DNA from: Kribbella jejuensis
Lineage (GTDB): Bacteria; Actinomycetota; Actinomycetes; Propionibacteriales; Kribbellaceae
Direction: 5' to 3'
Length of the DNA: 64,000 nt
NCBI RefSeq assembly: GCF_006715085.1
Contig: NZ_VFMM01000003.1
Span: 806,001 to 870,000 of the forward strand
In this document: positions 24,842 through 33,156 of the stretch, piece by piece
Layout: each line of letters opens with the position of its first letter
How positions within the stretch are numbered: the first letter of the stretch is position 1
Notes under the pieces: generated by a model
Told to the model about the DNA's origin: nothing
Databases searched by the model: none
Seen by the model: the letters and a program-made list of their open reading frames with translations, nothing else
Position numbers and translations under genes: made by a program

Positions 24842-25474
24842 TCAGCTTCCCAGGCCGCGGCGGACGGTGATGTAGAAGCCGGTCAGGTCGTCGATCAGCG
24901 CCTCGATCTGCTGCTGGTCCGTGAGGTCGGCGTCGAGGAGCCAGTCCGATATCAGGTCGAACAAGCCGCCGACGAGACCGATCGCGACACTGTGCCGTAC
25001 GGCGTGCTGCTCCTCGTGCTGCGCTCCGTCGTACCGATCCCAGAGCTGCACAAGGAAGCCGGCGGCCCAGCGCCGATTGGCACGGCGTTGGCGCTCGACC
25101 GCCGCCGAGATGCCGGACGCCATGCCGAAGGTGACCCGGGTGATCCGCGGGTCGTCGACCAGCGCGTGCACGAACGCCGCGAGCAGCCGTGGCGCCTCCT
25201 GCCGCTCGTTCCCGGTCGCTTCCGCGGCGATCCCGGCCATCCGCTGCTCGAGACGTTCGGAAGTCCGCTGCAGCAGCGCGAGGTAGCAGTCCTCGCGACT
25301 GGCGAACAGCTCGTAGAAGCTCTTCGTCCCGATGAACGCGGTACTGCAGATCTGCTCGATCGACGTACCGAGGTAACCGTTGGCGGCGAACAATCTGAGT
25401 GCCGCGTCCAGCAATTGCTCGCGCCGTTCCGCCCGGCGCTGCTCCGCATCGAGTCCCCGTATGGTCCGGCTCAT
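24842..25474 (-). CDS. TetR-family transcriptional regulator
   Basis: 210-aa regulator from ATG 25474 (a GTG at 25483 would add three residues). The HTH occupies residues 15-60: RREQLLDAALRLFAANGYLG, then IEQICSTAFIGTKSFYELFAS. The ligand domain follows with a WDRYDGAQHEEQHAVRHSVA segment. It is divergent from the secreted lipase gene. A 10-bp inverted repeat in the shared 135-bp region is the probable operator, so it most likely represses lipase, itself, or both. The inducer is unknown. Confidence 0.9.
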   Translation of the reverse strand: MSRTIRGLDAEQRRAERREQLLDAALRLFAANGYLGTSIEQICSTAFIGTKSFYELFASREDCYLALLQRTSERLEQRMAGIAAEATGNERQEAPRLLAAFVHALVDDPRITRVTFGMASGISAAVERQRRANRRWAAGFLVQLWDRYDGAQHEEQHAVRHSVAIGLVGGLFDLISDWLLDADLTDQQQIEALIDDLTGFYITVRRGLGS

Positions 25475-25519
25475 GCGCTGCACGTTACCCAGAGTCCCGG
25501 GTCCGTAACCAGCGCGACG

Positions 25520-25547
25520 GTTATGAACACGACGTCTTGTTTATAAC
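25520..25547. promoter_or_regulatory. candidate TetR operator between tetR-type gene and lipase
   Basis: Arms GTTATGAACA (25520-25529) and TGTTTATAAC (25538-25547) pair at nine of ten positions around an 8-nt centre. The right arm contains TATAAC, a good -10 element for the lipase. A shorter related pair (CGTAACC at 25504, GGTTATG at 25519) overlaps it. Confidence 0.65.
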
Positions 25548-25609
25548 CCGGAATCATGCTCGACTGTGCGTGACGCAGTCGTCACAAGATATGACCACGG
25601 GGAGTCGTC

Positions 25610-26476
25610 ATGCCAATCCGCCTTCGCCGAGTCGCCGCGGCTGTCGTTGCCGCGCTTCTCCTCGCAGCCTCGGTCACCACAACCACCACCGCGAGCGCCG
25701 CGACCACGTCGGGTTTCGACGACTGGACCTGCAAACCGTCGACTGCCCATCCGGACCCGCTCGTCCTCTTGCACGGTCTGGGCGGCAACGGCCCGGGCAA
25801 CTACTCCTACCTCGGCCCGTTCCTGGCCGCGAAGGGGTACTGCGCCTTCACCCTGACCTATGGGCAGGCGAACCCGGCCCTCCCCGTCGGCGGCACCATC
25901 TCGATCGCCCGGTCTGCTGCCGAGATCGAGGCCTTCGTCCAGCGAGTGCGCGCGGCGACCGGAGCCGCGAAGGTCGACATCGTCGGCCATTCCGAGGGCG
26001 GTTTCCAGAGCCTGCACGGGCCGAAGGTTCGTGGGTACGCCGCCGCGGTCGGCAAGGTTGTCGCCCTTGCGCCACCGACGCACGGTACGACGTTCGGCGG
26101 TCTCGTCAGCGTTGGCGACTACCTGGGCCTCGGCCCGCTCGTCGACCAGGTACTTCGTCAGTACGGCTGCCCCGCGTGTGACGAACTCATCGTCGGTGGC
26201 TCCGCCGTGCGGCAACTGACGGCGGGTCCGATCGCCCAGGCCGGAGTGCGGTACACGGTGATCGCCTCGCGCTTCGACACCCTGGTGACACCGCACGAGA
26301 CATCATTCATCCGCGAACCTGGCGTAACGAACGAGTACGTCCAGGACACCTGCCCCCTCGACCCGGTCGGCCACGTCGGCCTGGCGTTCGATCCGACGGT
26401 CGCCCAACTGGTCGCAAACGCCCTCGACCCGACCCACGCCACCCCTGTCGTCTGCGCCTTCGGCCCACCGCTGTAA
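25610..26476 (+). CDS. secreted alpha/beta-hydrolase lipase (LipA/EstA class)
   Basis: 288 aa with a Sec signal peptide (basic start, hydrophobic 9-22, cleavage probably after TASA near residue 31). The mature enzyme resembles extracellular triacylglycerol lipases of the class 2 type: VLLHGLGGNGPGNYSYL near 50 is the oxyanion region and GHSEGG near 128 carries the nucleophile Ser. A C-terminal PVGHVGLAFD near 250 supplies the likely catalytic His, and DTLVTPHET near 222 the probable Asp. Cys pairs (CKPS/YCAF, CPAC, CPLD/VCAF) suggest disulfides. It is secreted to digest environmental lipids and is divergent from a TetR gene with an operator between. Confidence 0.88.
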   Translation: MPIRLRRVAAAVVAALLLAASVTTTTTASAATTSGFDDWTCKPSTAHPDPLVLLHGLGGNGPGNYSYLGPFLAAKGYCAFTLTYGQANPALPVGGTISIARSAAEIEAFVQRVRAATGAAKVDIVGHSEGGFQSLHGPKVRGYAAAVGKVVALAPPTHGTTFGGLVSVGDYLGLGPLVDQVLRQYGCPACDELIVGGSAVRQLTAGPIAQAGVRYTVIASRFDTLVTPHETSFIREPGVTNEYVQDTCPLDPVGHVGLAFDPTVAQLVANALDPTHATPVVCAFGPPL

Positions 26477-26545
26477 TCGACCTCGACAAGGGCAGCACCG
26501 TCACCGCCCTCATCAAGGCCTCGTCGCCGGCAGCTGAGATTTGTC

Positions 26546-27106
26546 CTACGCCGGGGCGTGTTCCTTCAGGATCGCCATGAAGGCGCGCATCCAGGCCGGG
26601 TGATCCGGCCAGGCGCGCCCTGATACGACGTTCCCGTCGACCACCGCGTCGCCGTCCACCCACTCAGCCCCGCCGGCACGGATGTCGAGCGCGAGCGCCG
26701 GGTACGCCGACGTCTTGCGCCCTTCCAGCACACCGGCCGCCGCCGGGACCAGCGGCCCGTGACACAGTTGCGCGACCGGCTTCGACTCACCGTAGAAATG
26801 CTTCACGATCCGCTGGCAGTCCGCGTCGTTCCTGATGTACTCCGGCGCCCGCCCACCCGGGATCACCACCGCGACGTAATCCGCCGGATCCACGTCGGCG
26901 AACGCCACATCCGCCTGCCAGGTATGCCCTGGCTTCTCGGTGTAGGTGTCGAACCCGTCCACGAAATCGTGCACCACGAACTGCAACTTCTTCACCGCGG
27001 GCGCCGCGATGTCGACCTCGTACCCTTCCTCGAGCAGCCGCTGGTACGGGTAGAACACCTCCAGGTCCTCCGCCGCGTCACCGGTGAGAATCAGCACCTT
27101 CGCCAT
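26546..27106 (-). CDS. DJ-1/PfpI family protein
   Basis: 186 aa from ATG 27106, which has a strong AAGGAG ribosome site. Class I glutamine-amidotransferase-like fold: VLILTGDAAEDLEVFYPYQ at the start with Glu near residue 15, then VVIPGGRAPEYIRND near 82 and VAQLCHGPLVPAAAGVL near 110 with the nucleophile Cys in LCHGP. The Glu/Cys/His set is that of PfpI/YhbO/Hsp31-type proteins, described as proteases, glyoxalase III or deglycases, so the exact reaction is uncertain. Monocistronic. An Hsp20 remnant lies upstream on the other strand, so both may once have belonged to a stress locus. Confidence 0.9.
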   Translation of the reverse strand: MAKVLILTGDAAEDLEVFYPYQRLLEEGYEVDIAAPAVKKLQFVVHDFVDGFDTYTEKPGHTWQADVAFADVDPADYVAVVIPGGRAPEYIRNDADCQRIVKHFYGESKPVAQLCHGPLVPAAAGVLEGRKTSAYPALALDIRAGGAEWVDGDAVVDGNVVSGRAWPDHPAWMRAFMAILKEHAPA

Positions 27107-27326
27107 CACACCATCTCCTTCGCCTGCGCCTCCCCCGCCAGCGTCCTCCGCGAGCCGAATCGAGGTCAACCCCAGCCGACGGCCATTCCCGAGTCTCGCC
27201 GCTCAGCGTCATCGACCGGCCCACCCACGCGTGACCGGACCACTGCGCAGACGCGAGAGGTGCGGACCTCTCCTGGCATTCCGGCCGGCCGCGGGAGGAA
27301 GGGAGCAGACGAAGACGGGACGCACG

Positions 27327-27492
27327 AGGAACGACATCGCCCGCTGGGACACGGCGAGCGACCAACTGTCGCAGCTCTTCCAGGGGCAGTGGCCGGATCT
27401 GCCGTCGCTGCTCCGTTCGGACGGCTTCCCCGCTGGCCGACTTGGAGGAGACCGACGACGCCTATCTCCTGGAGCTCGAACTGCCGGGCGTG
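27327..27492 (+). pseudogene. Hsp20 small heat-shock protein fragment, frameshifted
   Basis: RNDIARWDTASDQLSQLFQ and GQWPDLPSLLRSDGFP are in one frame. The continuation LADLEETDDAYLLELELPGV, the start of the alpha-crystallin domain, is in the next frame, with the shift near 27430. Downstream the alpha-crystallin domain cannot be followed. The fragment is therefore a decayed 5' end of an Hsp20 gene of which two thirds is gone. The stretch 27107-27863 holds no intact gene apart from this remnant and a dispersed repeat. Confidence 0.6.
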
Positions 27493-27714
27493 CCGCTCAC
27501 CGGGGACTGGAGTTTTAGACTGTCCCCGACCGTGGCGTCGCCCGTTCGACGTCGTCAAGCAGACGGACGTCAACTCGACATCGAGGACCGGGAGGGCGGT
27601 TCGGGGGGGCGTACTGGGGGTGGCGGCGGCCCCCGGCGGGCCGCGGGTGTCGCGACCCGCCCACCGGCCGGCTCGCTTCCGTTCTGCGTGAGGCCGGACC
27701 ACCGGGCGCCCATG

Positions 27715-27803
27715 CGCGGGCGGCAGTCCGCAGATCGCCGGCAAGAGCCGGCATGTACGGCGCTGCGCCGGGGGCGGATGGGTAGCGCGCCCAGCAGCTG
27801 CGG
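27715..27803. repeat. dispersed GC-rich repeat, copy D (partial)
   Basis: Reads GCGCGGGCGGCAGTCCGC, then AGAGCCGGCATGTACGGCG and GGATGGGTAGCGCGC. The same order of blocks (CGGGCGGCAGCCCGC hairpin, GAGCCGGCAGG, GGGTAGCGCGC) is found just downstream of the acyl-CoA dehydrogenase stop at 36090-36190 and in the copies near 29020 and 32900. No dehydrogenase fragment is attached to this copy. Confidence 0.6.
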
Positions 27804-27863
27804 GGGAACCCAGGCCGGCTTCGAGTCCGAAATCCACATCTCCCTGGGGGGACACGGTTCACT

Positions 27864-28211
27864 TCACGTGGTCCTGAGCTCGGCACAGGTGATGCAGGTA
27901 CGGGCCGCGGGTCTGGCTTGTAGGCGGGCTGAAGAGATGGGTTGGGCACAGTGTTCGCAAACGCCGTAGCTACCGACTGACAACCGTTCGAATGCTGCCT
28001 CGATCTCCGCCAACTGCTCCTGCACCTGCTGCACAAGCGCCATGACCTGCGACCGCTCGAACGCGATCGTCGCCCCTTCGGGGTCGTGTTCGTCATCGGC
28101 ATTGGAGTCCCGCGAGGCGGCAACCACCCCGTCAAAGTCGCCCGTCAAACTCCCCAGCCGCCGAAGCGCCCGCCGCCGCTGCGCCTCCAACAGATCCCGA
28201 GCTCCCTCCAT
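27864..28211 (-). CDS. DksA/TraR-type C4 zinc-finger protein
   Basis: 115 aa from ATG 28211. An N-terminal coiled coil (LLEAQRRRALRRLGSLT, then ALVQQVQEQLAEIEAAFERL) leads to a four-Cys zinc finger: YGVCEHCAQPISSARLQA, then the second pair in RTCITC. This is the layout of DksA/TraR proteins, which enter the RNA-polymerase secondary channel. The tip DxxDxxE of the coiled coil reads DSNADDEHDPEGAT, acidic as in functional members. Small actinobacterial members of this family are common and mostly uncharacterised. The frame stays open upstream through the tandem repeat, which is low-complexity and not counted. Confidence 0.85.
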   Translation of the reverse strand: MEGARDLLEAQRRRALRRLGSLTGDFDGVVAASRDSNADDEHDPEGATIAFERSQVMALVQQVQEQLAEIEAAFERLSVGSYGVCEHCAQPISSARLQARPAARTCITCAELRTT

Positions 28212-28309
28212 CCCCCCATCGTGACACCGCGCATGAACAGCGGCCGCGCACATCACCCCGCCACGCGGAGCCCTCGCACGCAAGCGCAACAAGCAAATCC
28301 CATCCACCA

Positions 28310-29005
28310 GCCCACACCTCGCACGCACCAGCCACACCCCGCAGGCACCACCCCACAGTTCGCCAGCCCGAGCCCGCACCTCGCAGGCACCACCCCGCAC
28401 CCCACCGACACCACCCCGCACCTCATCGACACCAACCCAAACCCCACCGGCACCCGCCCACACCCCGCGGACACCCGCCCGCACCTCACCGGCACCAGCC
28501 CGTCCCTCTCCGACACCCGCCCACACCCGGCGGGCACCAGCCACACCCCCGCAGGCGCCAGCCCACAATTCGCCGGACCGAGCCCGCACCTCGCAGGCAC
28601 CAGCCCGTCCCTCACCGACACCACCCCACACCTCATCGACACCAACCCACACCCCACCGGCACCCGCCCACACCCCGCGGGCACCCGCCCGCGCATCACC
28701 GCCCCCCGCCCGCACCTCACCGACACCCGCCCGCACCCCGCGGGCACCAACCACACCCCCGCAGGCGGCAGCCCACAGTTCGCCGGACCGAGCCCGCACC
28801 TCGCAGGCACCAGCCCGTCACTCACCGACACCACCCCACACCCCACCGACACCACCCCACACCCCACCGGCACCCGCCCACACCCCACCGGCACCCGCCC
28901 GCACATCACGGGCACCAGCCCACACCTCACCGACCCCCGCCCGCACCCGCGGGCGCCAACCCACAGCTCGCCGGCCCGAGCCCACACCCCGCAGGCACCA
29001 GCCCG
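28310..29005. repeat. nested tandem repeat, 18-bp units in 210-bp higher-order units
   Basis: About 700 bp of C-rich (+ strand) sequence. The basic unit is near 18 bp, such as CACCCCACCGACACCACC. A longer period is visible from the box CCCACA(G/A)TTCGCC at 28352, 28562 and 28772 (exactly 210 bp apart twice), with a diverged box at 28960 (188 bp). Because stop codons are rare in such composition, frames stay open on both strands. The + strand would read Pro/Thr/His-rich repeats and the - strand Gly/Val/Trp-rich ones. No start with a ribosome site is convincing. There is no spacer/repeat structure of a CRISPR. Confidence 0.85.
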
Positions 29006-29006
29006 C

Positions 29007-29203
29007 ACCCCGCGGGCAGGAGCCGGCAGGTACGGCGGTCAGCTGGGGGTGGGTGGGTAGCGCGCGGAGTAGGTGCGGGCGGGAAGTGGAGCGACCGGCG
29101 GGCCTGCGTAGCACGCGGGGGGTTCTACCTGCATGCCGGAGATGGCTCTCGCGATTATCAGGCGCTGGATTTCGTAGGTGCCTTCGAAGATGGTAGATCT
29201 GTG
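29007..29203 (-). repeat. copy A: acyl-CoA dehydrogenase 3' fragment plus its downstream repeat
   Basis: On the minus strand, 29125-29200 encodes STIFEGTYEIQRL then IIARAISGM. These are the last residues of the intact acyl-CoA dehydrogenase at 36248 (TIFEGTSEIQRLVIARAISG), including the catalytic-Glu segment. A 5-nt deletion after the last Met shifts the frame past the normal stop. The next 110 bp (29007-29124) match the sequence downstream of the intact gene. Homology ends abruptly after GTAGATC near 29200. Confidence 0.85.
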
Positions 29204-29245
29204 CCCGCGTCGCGCGGGGCCGCGGCGCAAAGACGTGAGTCTGGC

Positions 29246-29340
29246 TGTTGACCTGCGGTTTGTCTCGCATTGGTGGTCAAGGATGTTTCAGCTTCCCACG
29301 TAGCAGTCGCGTAGCAAGAACTTGCCTCCAGCAACCTTTG
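29246..29340. repeat. junction repeat A' (shared with 33157-33260)
   Basis: Contains GACCTGCGGTTT, CGCATT-GTCAA and, further on, GTAGCAAGAACTTGCC with GCAACCTTTG. The same words in the same order lie at 33157-33260, again just beyond the dehydrogenase fragment. Not related to the dehydrogenase gene itself. Possibly the end of a mobile element. Confidence 0.6.
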
Positions 29341-29461
29341 TACGCTCGATTGCGATCCATCCTGCCGCAGGTCTTCCCCAGCGCGCGTGGGGTCGTCGTT
29401 GACCACGTCAGGCTGTTGCGTACGGCAACGAACCGTCGCCCGGGCGCTCTGCGATCAGATT

Positions 29462-29747
29462 GGCGGGCAGGCATCCCCGGAGTCGTCAGCAACTCCCTGA
29501 TCCGACGCTCCACTGCATCAAACCTCGAACCCCTCCATGCCCGGACATGCACTTCGGCGCTGTCTCCCCCGCTGGGCAAGACGTACAGCATTCGCGAGAT
29601 CCCCAGCTGAGCGCGAGCACCTTGATCGCAGTAGAAGATCTTCCCGTGCCGGCGGCGGAGCCGGAGCCGGCGGCATGGGCTGCGCCTGGCCATCCTGTCC
29701 GACCTGTCCAGCCGGCGGATCTCGGCCCAATCCTCCGTCGTCATCAC
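29462..29747 (-). pseudogene. IS21-type transposase (IstA) remnant
   Basis: Begins MMTTEDWAEIRRLDRSDRM, the usual IstA start, with the helix-turn-helix that should follow scrambled by a frameshift. It returns to frame for DAVERRIRELLTTPGMPA, which in IstA proteins precedes the second DNA-binding segment. Nothing of the DDE catalytic domain or of an IstB ATPase gene is found. It is a short, frameshifted 5' relic lying between junction repeat A' and the unknown gene at 29885. Confidence 0.6.
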
Positions 29748-29884
29748 CGTTCATTTTCGGCCGTCGCCGAAGACTCAGTCTTCACCCGTCGTCTCTGGAC
29801 TGATGGACTACCCAGTGTCACTATCTGCTCTAAGGATCAGGCGGGGGAATGCCTGGTGGCGGTACCTGGGTGGGGGGATCGAGT

Positions 29885-30625
29885 ATGGGCCCGTTCGACG
29901 ACGATGCGAGCGATGACGAGTCCCGGGAGCGGGCCGAGCAGGTTGTCGACGAGCTCCTCGGGAGGCAGCAAAGCGACGCGGTAGGCAGCCTCAGTGTCGC
30001 CGACATCGAGAACGACGTCGAGACGTTCGGGCAGCAACTCGACCTGCTCGGCGCACTCGGCCTCGGCTTCCCGGCGCTCGCCGTCGGCGACGAATACATC
30101 CCCATGTCCCTGCAACTCGTCAGCCAACCCCGCAGACCGATCGATCTCGACGACATCCAATTTCTCCGGCTCCCCGGTGAGTGGTACTACGACCGGATCC
30201 GGCGCGACTTCGAGCTCGCCGAGCTCGAAAACGACCGGTTCAGGACGATCCCCGCCGAGGCGGCCCAAGAGACGTTCCGGAGTCGGCTCGTCGGCTTCCT
30301 GACGACCCGGATCGCGGCGACCGCCGGCCGCATCGGATGGCCGGCGCAGGCGATCCAGTTGCCGCTTCGCCGCGGCGGACGCCGTACGGCGGTCCCCGGC
30401 TGTACGTTCACCGTGACCGCCAACACCAGCGGGCTGCGGGTCCACTGGTCCGGCGCGTACTTCGCCTCCGGGAAGTACTTCGGCCATCCGACGAACCCGG
30501 CTGTCTCAACCCTGCAGTCGGGCGACTACATCTTCGGCGTCGACGGCGGCTCCTACACCAGCATCGTGTGGGACCACACCGTGGTCAAACTGCCCGGCAC
30601 TCCGAGCATCCATCTCCTCTACTAG
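29885..30625 (+). CDS. unknown protein, 246 aa
   Basis: I do not recognise a family. Acidic N-terminus (MGPFDDDASDDESRERAEQ), then a helical region to about residue 60, a middle part with IDLDDIQFLRLPGEWYYDRI and TTRIAATAGRIGWPAQAIQLP, and a C-terminal domain from about 165 that looks all-beta: CTFTVTANTSGLRVHWSGAY, YFGHPTNPAVSTLQSGDYIF and SYTSIVWDHTVVKLPG. Start is ATG 29885 after GGGGGATCG. No signal peptide. It is followed after 9 bp by a three- or four-helix membrane protein gene, and the pair is probably one operon within the accessory segment bounded by dehydrogenase fragments. The alternative start at 29849 adds a Gly-rich stretch of no clear value. Confidence 0.7.
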   Translation: MGPFDDDASDDESRERAEQVVDELLGRQQSDAVGSLSVADIENDVETFGQQLDLLGALGLGFPALAVGDEYIPMSLQLVSQPRRPIDLDDIQFLRLPGEWYYDRIRRDFELAELENDRFRTIPAEAAQETFRSRLVGFLTTRIAATAGRIGWPAQAIQLPLRRGGRRTAVPGCTFTVTANTSGLRVHWSGAYFASGKYFGHPTNPAVSTLQSGDYIFGVDGGSYTSIVWDHTVVKLPGTPSIHLLY

Positions 30626-30634
30626 GCGGCCACG

Positions 30635-31270
30635 ATGGACAAGTACGGCCCGTTCGCGAACATTGCCGCCATCGCCCTCGCCCTGGTCGCACTGTTCAGC
30701 ATGCTGCTGGTGAAAATGCTGGGGTCGGTGAAGAAATGGACCTGGCTCACCGACAGCCCTCCCCCGTTCCTGGTCAAAGCAGGGCCGCAAGCGCTCGCGA
30801 TCGCCTTAATGGTCGCGGCGTACCTGACCGCAGCGAGGTCCAACCAGGGCTGGTTCATCGCGGCCGCGATCGTCTGCGGGCTCCTCTGCCTGATCTCCAT
30901 CATCCGCTTCGACCGGGACCGCCGTACGCATGTCGTCGGGGTCCCGCTGGTCGGCTCCAACGGTCAGCCGTTGGTCGACGGCAAGGGCCGTCCCCTCGTC
31001 AAGAACGTTGTCATCGGCACCGAAAGCAACCTCAGCGAGCCGGCCAAGACCCACCTCAGCGAGGCACGCAAGGAGAAGGGTGGCGTGTCCCTCGTCCGCT
31101 TCATGAGCGGGTACGGCGACATCAACAACCCCGAAGACCTGTGGGAGCGCAACCTCCTCGCCCGCATCGGCACCCGCCTCACCACCACCCTGATGGCCAT
31201 CATCCTGTTCGCCGTCTTGACCCTCTTCCTGGCAGCCCTGCTCGTAGACATCACCCAACGCGCGACTTAG
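30635..31270 (+). CDS. unknown membrane protein, 211 aa, partner of upstream gene
   Basis: Hydrophobic segments at about residues 8-28, 50-66, 72-92 and 180-205. The loop between 92 and 180 is hydrophilic and contains VPLVGSNGQPLVDGKGRPLV, a Gly-rich repeat-like stretch, then NLSEPAKTHLSEARKEKGG, probably cytoplasmic. No family recognised. The ATG follows the stop of the 246-aa gene by only 9 bp, indicating co-translation and perhaps an anchored complex of the two products. Composition is like the rest of the genome, so a recent exotic origin is not indicated. Confidence 0.7.
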   Translation: MDKYGPFANIAAIALALVALFSMLLVKMLGSVKKWTWLTDSPPPFLVKAGPQALAIALMVAAYLTAARSNQGWFIAAAIVCGLLCLISIIRFDRDRRTHVVGVPLVGSNGQPLVDGKGRPLVKNVVIGTESNLSEPAKTHLSEARKEKGGVSLVRFMSGYGDINNPEDLWERNLLARIGTRLTTTLMAIILFAVLTLFLAALLVDITQRAT

Positions 31271-31334
31271 ACATGCCATTCAGAGGCTTCACCCTCTGAC
31301 GACGTGGGCGCATACTGGCGCTGGGGGGCGGGCG

Positions 31335-32726
31335 ATGAGCGCAACTGCAGTGGACGTACGGGCACTCACCGAGCTGGCGCGGGACTTCCGCGGCGATCTG
31401 GTCCAGCCGGGCGATCCGGCGTACGACGATCTCCGCAGGGTCTGGAACGGGTCGATCGACCGACGACCCGGACTGATCGCGCGCTGCACAGGGGTCGCGG
31501 ACGTCCGATCCGCGCTCACCTATGCCAGGCGAACCGGCGGCCCGGTCGCGGCCCGCGGCGGCGGGCACAGCTTCCCGGGCCATTCGACCTGCGACCACGG
31601 TCTCCTGCTGGACCTCGCGCTGCTCAAGGGCATCCGGGTCGATCCAGTACGGCGTACCGCCCGCGCACAGGCCGGGGTTCTGCTCGGGGAACTCGATCGC
31701 GAGACCCAGGCATTCGGCTTGGCCACGCCCGCGGGCATCGTCACGCACACCGGCCTCGCCGGGCTGACGCTGGGAGGCGGGATCGGCTGGCTGATGCGCA
31801 AGTACGGGCTGACCATCGACAATCTGCTCTCGGTCGACGTGCTCACCGCCGAGGGAGAGTTCCTGACCGCCAGCGAGGACGCCAACGCCGAGCTGTTCTG
31901 GGGCATTCGGGGTGGCGGCGGGAACTTCGGGGTTGTCACCGAGTTCGAGTTCCGCCTTCATCCGGTCGGACCGATCGTCTATGCCGGGCCGATCGTCTGG
32001 CCGATGGAGCAGTCCCCGGACCTGCTGCGTTTCTATCGCGATTGGATAGCAGACATTCCCGACGAACTGACCACCGCGGTGATCCACCGCCGGCTGCCGG
32101 CCGCACCCGGCATCCCGGCCGAGCTCCAGGGCCGGCCGGTCGTCATGGTGATGGCGATCTACTGCGGAGCGATCGAGGACGGTGAGCGGGTACTCGCGCC
32201 GCTCAAGGCGTTCGCGCCGTCGCTGCTTGACCTGTGCATCGCGAGACCGTTCGTCGAGCAGCAGGCAATTCTCGACCCCAGCTTCCTGCGAGGCCGCTGG
32301 TACTACATGCAGTCCTGTGACGTCGCCGAACTGTCCGACGAGGTGATCGATATAGCCGTCGAGCGCGCGCTGGCGATCGACTCGCCCTATACGACGAACC
32401 CGATCTTCCAACTCGGAGGCGCGATCTCGCGCGTCCCTTCGGCCAACACGGCGTTCGGCAGTCGAAACAGCGGGCACACGTTCAACTTCGTCGGCGTGAC
32501 CGAGGGCCCCGAGGGCTTCGACGCCCAGCGGCAGTGGGCGCAGGCCTCGCGACAGGCACTGGAGCCTCATCAGTCCGGCGTCTACGTCAACTTCCTCAAC
32601 GACGACGGCCAACAACGAATCCGATCCGCCTACGGCGCAACGACGTACGACCGGCTACAGGCACTCAAGCGCCAGTACGACCCAGCAAACCTCTTCCACC
32701 TGAACCAGAACATCCCGCCCAACTGA
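31335..32726 (+). CDS. FAD-linked oxidase, PCMH domain with BBE C-terminus
   Basis: 463-aa flavoprotein oxidase of the berberine-bridge-like group. The FAD domain has VAARGGGHSFPGHSTCDHG near residue 75, where the His of GGHS forms the 8-alpha-histidyl link to FAD, GIVTHTGLAGLTLGGGIGWL near 140, and WGIRGGGGNFGVVTEF near 195. The Cys that gives a second covalent link in bicovalent members is absent. The C-terminal BBE motif is YDRLQALKRQYDPANLFHLN. Family members oxidise alcohols, sugars or specialised metabolites with O2. No signal peptide is present. The GTG/ATG region at 31335 follows GGGGGCGGGCG. It sits inside the accessory segment. Confidence 0.87.
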   Translation: MSATAVDVRALTELARDFRGDLVQPGDPAYDDLRRVWNGSIDRRPGLIARCTGVADVRSALTYARRTGGPVAARGGGHSFPGHSTCDHGLLLDLALLKGIRVDPVRRTARAQAGVLLGELDRETQAFGLATPAGIVTHTGLAGLTLGGGIGWLMRKYGLTIDNLLSVDVLTAEGEFLTASEDANAELFWGIRGGGGNFGVVTEFEFRLHPVGPIVYAGPIVWPMEQSPDLLRFYRDWIADIPDELTTAVIHRRLPAAPGIPAELQGRPVVMVMAIYCGAIEDGERVLAPLKAFAPSLLDLCIARPFVEQQAILDPSFLRGRWYYMQSCDVAELSDEVIDIAVERALAIDSPYTTNPIFQLGGAISRVPSANTAFGSRNSGHTFNFVGVTEGPEGFDAQRQWAQASRQALEPHQSGVYVNFLNDDGQQRIRSAYGATTYDRLQALKRQYDPANLFHLNQNIPPN

Positions 32727-32792
32727 CGCAGGAGAGAACCGCGGACGAGTTGCCCTCGCGGGTTGGCGCCTGCAGCTGAGCCCCCTCCGGGT

Positions 32793-33110
32793 GGCCGCCT
32801 GCGTGCCTTGGCGTTCGGTGGCGCCTCGGCCCGGTTGGGCGGGGTGGTCGCAAGCGAGCGCAACGAGCACATCGCGGGCGGCAGCCCGCACGTCGCCGGG
32901 CCAGCCCGCAGGTCGGCGGCGGGCGTCGGCAGCTACGGCGCTGAGCCGGGAGTGCGTGAGTAGCGCGCAACAGGTGCGGAAGGGGGCGGAGCGACCGGAG
33001 CACCTGCGGAACACGCCGGCGACTTTTCTACCTGATGCGCATGCCTGAGATGGCTCGGGCGATCACTAGGCGCTGGAGTTCGGAGGTGCCTTCGAAGACG
33101 GTGTAGATCA
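32793..33110 (-). repeat. copy B: acyl-CoA dehydrogenase 3' fragment plus downstream repeat
   Basis: Minus strand 33028-33108 encodes IYTVFEGTSELQRLVIARAI and then SGMRIR and a TAG stop, that is, the last 26 codons of the gene at 36248 with an intact stop. The following 235 bp (32793-33027) match the downstream flank at 35991-36247 in the same order, including GAGCGCAACGAGC, the CGGGCGGCAGCCCG hairpin and GGAGCGACCGGAGCA. Homology to the gene stops just past GTGTAGATC, the same point as in copy A. Confidence 0.88.
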
Positions 33111-33156
33111 CTTCCAGCCTGACGGCAACCTCGACTGGGAGAGGCGTATCTCCCTC

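Noticed and set aside
27515..28135. 206-codon minus-strand frame over the Hsp20 remnant
   Set aside because: Arg/Pro-rich, antisense to the Hsp20 fragment, and overlapping the DksA-type gene in another frame. No domain is visible.
28310..29005. Regular repeats suggesting a CRISPR array
   Set aside because: Repeats are contiguous and degenerate with no unique spacers of constant length, and there are no cas genes. They form a nested tandem array.
28086..29060. 324-codon + strand open frame through the tandem array, a would-be Pro/Thr-rich protein
   Set aside because: It begins antisense to the DksA-type gene and has no ribosome site. Frames on the other strand are open too, because the C-rich composition rarely makes stops.
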